A DNA stretch of 64,000 bases. Source: Celoporthe dispersa. Lineage: Eukaryota; Ascomycota; Sordariomycetes; Diaporthales; Cryphonectriaceae. Below the pieces are notes generated by a model. The model worked only from the letters and a program-made list of their open reading frames with translations, had not been told where the DNA came from and did no database searches. A program made the translations under genes and the position numbers. The stretch's first letter is position 1. The number at the start of each line of letters is the position of its first letter. This document shows, piece after piece, positions 59,233-64,000 of this stretch. Location: positions 186,001 to 250,000 of the forward strand of contig WAID01000013.1 in assembly GCA_016584495.1 (NCBI GenBank), in the 5' to 3' direction.

Positions 59233-61483
59233 ATGCCAGGAAACACCTTGCCTCTGCTGGGCATAGGGGCCCTGCTCTTCGGACTCACGGCCATCTTCCT
59301 CGAGCCAGGCCGGGACTTCATACTCCGCAGAACGGCAGAATATGGCCTCCACCTCCCTTCCTTTGTGCTCGGCGTGCCGCCGCCGGTCGTCTTCGACGAG
59401 GGCCGGGACATCCAATACACCGGGAGCCACTCGTCTGCCGGTGTCGAGCTCTTCCAAAACATCTTCTATGCCGAGGATACGTCGGGCGTGAACCGGTTCG
59501 CGCCACCGGTGCCGGTCCGACCCGCGCGGGGCACCGTGATCGACGCCACGCAACCCGGTGCCTGGTGTCCACAAGCGACCGGCGACGTGCTTCCCTTTAC
59601 GAGTCGTGTTACCAACGTGAGCGAGAACTGTCTGAGCCTGCGCATCGCTCGGCCGCGGGGGACACAGGCAGGTGCCGGGCTGCCGGTCATGGTGTGGCTG
59701 CACGGAGGTAAAGTCTTGTTCACCCAGGGCTTAGGTATTGTCTGTCACGGCAGAGGAGAAGCGAAGCTGATTTATGTCGCTATACGATCCCAGGTGGACA
59801 CGCTCTTGGCTCGGCCTCGGAGGTACTGTACGAGCCAGATGGTCTGGTACGGCAAGCTGCAGCGGACTCCCAGCCGCTGATCTTCGTCGCTATAAACTAC
59901 CGTCTGGGCTGTAGGTGTAGAATCCAGTGTCACTCGGCCCCCGGCCCGGCCGCCCATTGTGAAGTCCTAACTGGACTGACTGTTTTTCGATCCTAGTTTT
60001 CGGTTTTGCGACGAACGAGGAGCTGGTGAAGGCTAAGCATACAAATGCTGGCCTGCGAGACCAGCGAGCGGCTCTTGAGTGTAAGTGGCAGAAGGAGCCA
60101 ATTCACACCTTGTTGTCCGCTTTGTAACATGACTCGATATGTAGGGGTTCGAGACAACATCGCGAGCTTTGGGGGAGACCCGCAGAGAGGTAAGCAGCGT
60201 CGGGAGCTGGTTGTCGCCCGTTGTCAATGCCATGCTGATGAACAACTTTTGTGGAAGTGACCGCCATAGGCCAAAGCGTAGGCGCCAGCGATATCAGTCT
60301 CCAGCTCACCGCGTTCGGGGGAGTGCACGGCGTTCCGTTCCAACAAGCAATGTAAGTCGCTACCCTTGGACCGAAGACCTACTGGATGAGGTGATATCCG
60401 CAGCTCACAGAGAAGGACCACAGCATGATGTCCGGCGGCCCAGGCCTGAACTTCAACACCAAGTCCGACCTGGTGGCCAACAACACGGCAGCTGTTGCCC
60501 GAGAAGTGGGATGCATCTCTCCGGATGGAGATCACCACTCCCAACAAGACACCCTGAAATGCCTACGCCAAGCCCCCGCCGACCTTCTGACGAACCTATC
60601 CGTCAGTGCAGCTCGTGCGCAGCGTCCGCCCTTTGGTGAAGGATTCTTCTTCCCGACGTACGACGATGACTTTGTGCCCGACCGGCCGTCGCAGCTGGTT
60701 CGCGCGGGAAAGGTGGGCGCCAAGGATCTGCCCGTCATCGCTGCCTGGGTCACCAACGACGGGGCATGGTACGCTCCTCCAACGACAGCCGGTGACGAGG
60801 ACGTTTTGGCCAGCTTCGGGCTGTGGCTGCATGGGCTGTCGGCAGCGACCAAGCACAAGTTGCTGGATCTGTACCCACCCGAGGACTTCGAGCATATGGC
60901 CACCGCCGTCGGAGCCGGTGTCTCCCCGCAGTACTACCGCGCCGCGCAGATGAACCGGGACCTGTGGTTCACGTGTCCTGTGCTGGACTTTGCATGGCAG
61001 TACGCGAGGCTCAGCGGACGGGGAGGGGTTGGTGGGCACGTGCGCCTGTACGAGCACAATGCAACGCGATATGGCCCCTCGTTCGAGATGATGGGCGTGC
61101 CCTTCTGGCGCGTCGCGCACCTGAGTGACATACCCTATGTGCTGAACGTGCAGCGGCTGGGTGGCGGCGCCGATAACTCGGCACCGCAGCTTGCCATGGC
61201 CAGAGAGGTGAGCCGGGCGATCTCTAGGTTCGTAGGCGCCGGGGTTCCCGACGAGGCGTGGCCTACGGCTTTTGCTGGCGCAGACGAGCAGGAATGGGCG
61301 GCCGATTCTCCGAGCAGGCTCTCGCTGCAGGTGTTTGGTGGGCCGTATAGCGGTGAGCGTGTGACTGTCCGAAGGGGCTACACGGCTGCAACACAGGCGG
61401 AAGAGGCTATGGAGTGGGAGAGATTATTTGAACGGTGCGACTTTATTAATAGTGCAAAGGTGAGGGAAGAGGTGGGCGTGTGA
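59233..61483 (+). CDS. Carboxylesterase/lipase type B family (alpha/beta hydrolase)
   Basis: Six exons: 59233-59707, 59794-59910, 59997-60080, 60145-60189, 60258-60351, 60424-61483. All introns (64-86 nt) have GT..AG ends and the sum is exactly 624 residues. A hydrophobic N-terminus (LPLLGIGALLFGLTAIFL) suggests secretion or membrane anchoring. Family landmarks in order: NCLSLRIARP, the oxyanion loop VWLHGGGHALGSASE, INYRLGFFGFATNEEL, DQRAALEWVRDNIASFGGDP, the nucleophile elbow GQSVGA (Ser247) and HLSDIPYV (His504). The acidic member is probably the Asp in TNDGAW (about 384). The elbow reads GQSVG rather than the common GESAG, while GxSxG is kept. It could hydrolyse or transfer an ester in a pathway with the adjacent PKS, whose 3' end faces it, or act on the peptide product; this is inference. 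Confidence 0.88.
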
Positions 61484-62033
61484 GAAGCCCGCGGATTTTT
61501 CAAGCGGGTCGATGGGTCAATAAGTATTTGGAGTTCTACTTGGATACAACTACAGCGACGGGTATGGTTATGTTATAAGTCACTCGATATGTAGGTCACA
61601 AACCTATACAACTGGGGCGCTGTTGGTTGAAAATATAGTATCAAGTTTGCGAGTCATCAAGGCATGGACCTGCTCCTCGTACTACTTGCATGTGACAAGC
61701 CAGACCAGAGAATCGTCCCGGCCAGGCATTTTATAAGCTCTGTTGGTTGCAGTGCTCATTACACTGCAGTGCATGTGTAAGAAGTAGCTCCAGTGGAGTA
61801 TATATGTCCCGTGGGAAGTGAATTTGGCCAGAGCGTTGAAGTTATAGAAATGATGAGTTTGGGCTCAACCTCGACACAGAGACTCCAGGTGTAATTCTGA
61901 CTCTGGATTGTATAAGCGTTTTACGTTCATCTGATATTGGATCTGAAAATTGGTATTCTAGCCCTACTGTTCCCGCCCTACAGTCCCGTATGACCTATTC
62001 TGTGACCTGCACATTGGACGGGCCATAACAACC
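61484..62033. other. Convergent intergenic region, esterase / PKS
   Basis: 550 bp of A/T-leaning sequence between two converging genes, presumably both 3' UTRs. No repeat or gene is seen. Confidence 0.45.
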
Positions 62034-64000
62034 CTACTCGGCCCTCAGATCCTCGTCAACCAAGCTCGACCTCTTTGCAATGATCTCACACAGCTCCATC
62101 AGGCTGTGATTTCCTAGCAGCTCAAAGATGGGAATATCAACCTTGGTCTCTCGGAAGATCCAATTTCTCAGCTCGACAGCAACAAGGGAGTCGACGCCAT
62201 AGGCAGCCATGGGCATGCCTGCATCCAGATCCTCGACAGCCATGACCAGGATCTTGGACATCTTGTCCAGCAGCGCGCTGCGGATGATCTGCTGTGCCCC
62301 AATCAGGGTGCTGGCAGACCTCAGCGCCGACGGGAGGTTGACCGCACCATCCTCATCGGCAGTGTCGGTGAGCTTCTTGTCAAGCTGCAAGAGATGGGAG
62401 AACTTGACGTCGTAGAACCAGAAAGGCACTTCATAGTTGTTGTTGTCACTGGCATCCTTGGGGGCCATCCCGTCATCAACCATTGCCCTCGTCCCAAGGC
62501 CGGTCATGATCTGGGACCGAGGCCGTGCTCGCCGCGGCTCCATAATGCTAGACTTGATCATCGAATAGAACTGCTCGGGGGAGATACCGAGGAAGCCCCA
62601 TTTCTTTAGGTTGGCCTCCACGTGGGCGTTCTCAGCGACGTAGCCCACCCCGAGGATCATACCCAAGTCAATGGTCACGATAGGGAGACCGCTCTCCAGC
62701 GTTGCGTTATGATACGACACGGCATCCTGGAACGCCGAGGCCGCGGCATAGTTGCCCTGGCCGAAGTTGCCCACCACGCCGACGGAGCTGGAAAGGATGG
62801 TGAAGAAGTCGAGGGCAGACCGGGAGAAGGCACGGCACAGGTTCTTGGTGCCCCAGATCTTAGGGTTCAGAGTCTCGTGCCAGTCCTGGTGTGTCATCCC
62901 CTCAAAGATGCCGTCGCGCAGCACCATTCCTCCGTGGATAACGCCCCTGATGGGAGGCATCTCGGCTTGACACCTAGCCAGGGCTGCTTCGAGGCTCGCA
63001 GCGTCACCGACATCGCATCTGTAGACGACTGCATCGATGCCCAAGCCCTGCAGCCCCTCGATGCATTCTCTGGCGGCCGCCTTGTCTGTCCCGCTTCGTG
63101 AAAGGAAGACGAGGTGCCTGGCGCCGTTGGACGCCATCCAGGCGCCCATTGCACGGCCCAGGCCGCCAAGGCCACCGACGAGGAGGTACGAGGCGTCTGC
63201 GCGAAGCTTCAGGGGATACCTGTCTGCGGATAGGACCTGGAGAAGATAGAATATCGCTGTTAGAACCTGTTCATTCCCCCCAAGAAGTGGACGCGTGCGT
63301 GGGGGATAGACGACGACGTGGTGGCTCACCTTAACCTCGCACTCCGGATCTGACCTGATGACAAGCTTGCCCATGTGCTTACCAGCCTGCATCAGGCGGA
63401 AGGCCTTCTCGATCTCCGCCGTTGTGAAGACAGTAAGAGGGTAGACCTCCTTGATCTCCTTCTTCTGCACCAGGTCCATAACCGACTTCAGTATCCTGGC
63501 GCCGAGCTTTTTGTTGTGGCGGATGATGACAGTCAGGTCCACAGACGCAAAGCTGGTGTTGCGGACAAAGTTGGCCATGTTCAGCTTGCTGTTGAGCGCA
63601 ATATCGCGCTTGCCGATCTCGACAAAGCGCCCGAAGCGCGCAATGCAGTTCCATGATTCCTGCAGAGCCTCGCCAGCAAGCGAGTTCAGAACAATATCCA
63701 CACCCTGCCCGCCAGTCATGCGCATGATACCCGGGGCAAAAGTAGTATCACGGCTGCAGAAGATATGGTCCTCGGGAATACCATACTCGCTCATCAGCAG
63801 CTTCTTCTTTTCATCCGAGCCCACAGTTACAAATATCTCTGCGCTGGCATATCTGCAGAGCTGGATAGCCGCCTGCCCCACGCCACCAGCGGCAGCATGG
63901 ATCAAGACTTTCTCGCCTGCCTCGAGGTGGCCAATATCGAAGAGCGCATAGTAGGCCGTGCAGTACACAATGGGCAGGGACGCAGCCTTCTCAAAAGACA
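62034..64000 (-). CDS. Highly reducing polyketide synthase, C-terminal part (ER-KR-ACP), partial
   Basis: The gene runs off the right edge; 623 residues of its C-terminus are present in exons 64000-63330 and 63236-62034. The 93-nt intron (GTGAGC..CTCCAG) is a multiple of three with no stop codon, so unspliced translation reads through it. The enoyl reductase domain shows YCTAYYALFDIG, LIHAAAGGVGQAA and DIVLNSLAGEAL. The ketoreductase shows YLLVGGLGGLGRAMGAW, LVFLSRSG, ILSSSVGVVGNFGQGNYAAA with the Ser and Tyr in place. The acyl carrier domain shows GVDSLVAVELRNW with the phosphopantetheine Ser. There is no thioesterase, so release needs another enzyme, possibly the neighbouring esterase (inference). 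KS, AT, DH and any methyltransferase lie outside the window. The reading frame is intact. Confidence 0.92.
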   Translation of the reverse strand, partial: SFEKAASLPIVYCTAYYALFDIGHLEAGEKVLIHAAAGGVGQAAIQLCRYASAEIFVTVGSDEKKKLLMSEYGIPEDHIFCSRDTTFAPGIMRMTGGQGVDIVLNSLAGEALQESWNCIARFGRFVEIGKRDIALNSKLNMANFVRNTSFASVDLTVIIRHNKKLGARILKSVMDLVQKKEIKEVYPLTVFTTAEIEKAFRLMQAGKHMGKLVIRSDPECEVKVSHHVVVYPPRTRPLLGGNEQVLTAIFYLLQVLSADRYPLKLRADASYLLVGGLGGLGRAMGAWMASNGARHLVFLSRSGTDKAAARECIEGLQGLGIDAVVYRCDVGDAASLEAALARCQAEMPPIRGVIHGGMVLRDGIFEGMTHQDWHETLNPKIWGTKNLCRAFSRSALDFFTILSSSVGVVGNFGQGNYAAASAFQDAVSYHNATLESGLPIVTIDLGMILGVGYVAENAHVEANLKKWGFLGISPEQFYSMIKSSIMEPRRARPRSQIMTGLGTRAMVDDGMAPKDASDNNNYEVPFWFYDVKFSHLLQLDKKLTDTADEDGAVNLPSALRSASTLIGAQQIIRSALLDKMSKILVMAVEDLDAGMPMAAYGVDSLVAVELRNWIFRETKVDIPIFELLGNHSLMELCEIIAKRSSLVDEDLRAE

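Noticed and set aside
63237..63329. Continuous PKS frame without an intron
   Set aside because: The 31 intervening codons have consensus GTGAGC and CTCCAG ends, and removing them restores the normal ER-to-KR linker.

Overview
The window is chromosomal DNA of a filamentous ascomycete (Pezizomycotina, probably Sordariomycetes). The evidence is short GT..AG introns of about 60-170 nt, a vWA/Hint protein and an AreA-type GATA_AreA (DUF1752)/DUF3295 regulator of fungal type, a highly reducing polyketide synthase, UstYa-family (DUF3328) oxidases and a fungal rhodopsin-fold membrane protein. I cannot name the genus.

Layout. Left: a vWA-Vwaint-Hint protein (222-2667, minus). Then about 18.5 kb without a credible gene, the AreA-like regulator (21186-23079, minus, two apparent single-base frameshifts), and a second gene desert of about 26 kb. 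Both deserts are full of microsatellites, polypyrimidine tracts, sharply bounded A/T islands, G-runs and GTAC-rich palindromes. At 49530-51684 (minus) lies an RWD-like/CHY zinc-finger protein with one apparent frameshift, followed by a frameshifted gene fragment (52119-52693).

Right: 53-64 kb is a secondary-metabolism region. It holds a rhodopsin-fold membrane protein (53057-54377, minus), UstYa-like oxidase A (55036-55878, plus), a very small RiPP precursor split by a 59-nt intron (56169-56563, minus), UstYa-like oxidase B (57458-58353, plus), a six-exon carboxylesterase (59233-61483, plus) and the ER-KR-ACP end of a highly reducing PKS (62034 to the window edge, minus).

How the genes work together (inference). 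The precursor has a signal peptide and five tandem 13-residue units separated by Lys-Arg, the Kex2 cleavage pattern of ustiloxin/phomopsin/asperipin-type (dikaritin) RiPPs. The two UstYa oxidases flanking it would cross-link the released cores. The cores lack Tyr and end in Asp-Gly-Phe, which matches no family product I recognise. The precursor is the most interesting feature: in any single reading frame its intron and repeat frame are masked, so simple ORF calling gives a misleading protein. The adjacent esterase and PKS may be a separate cluster or part of a composite one.
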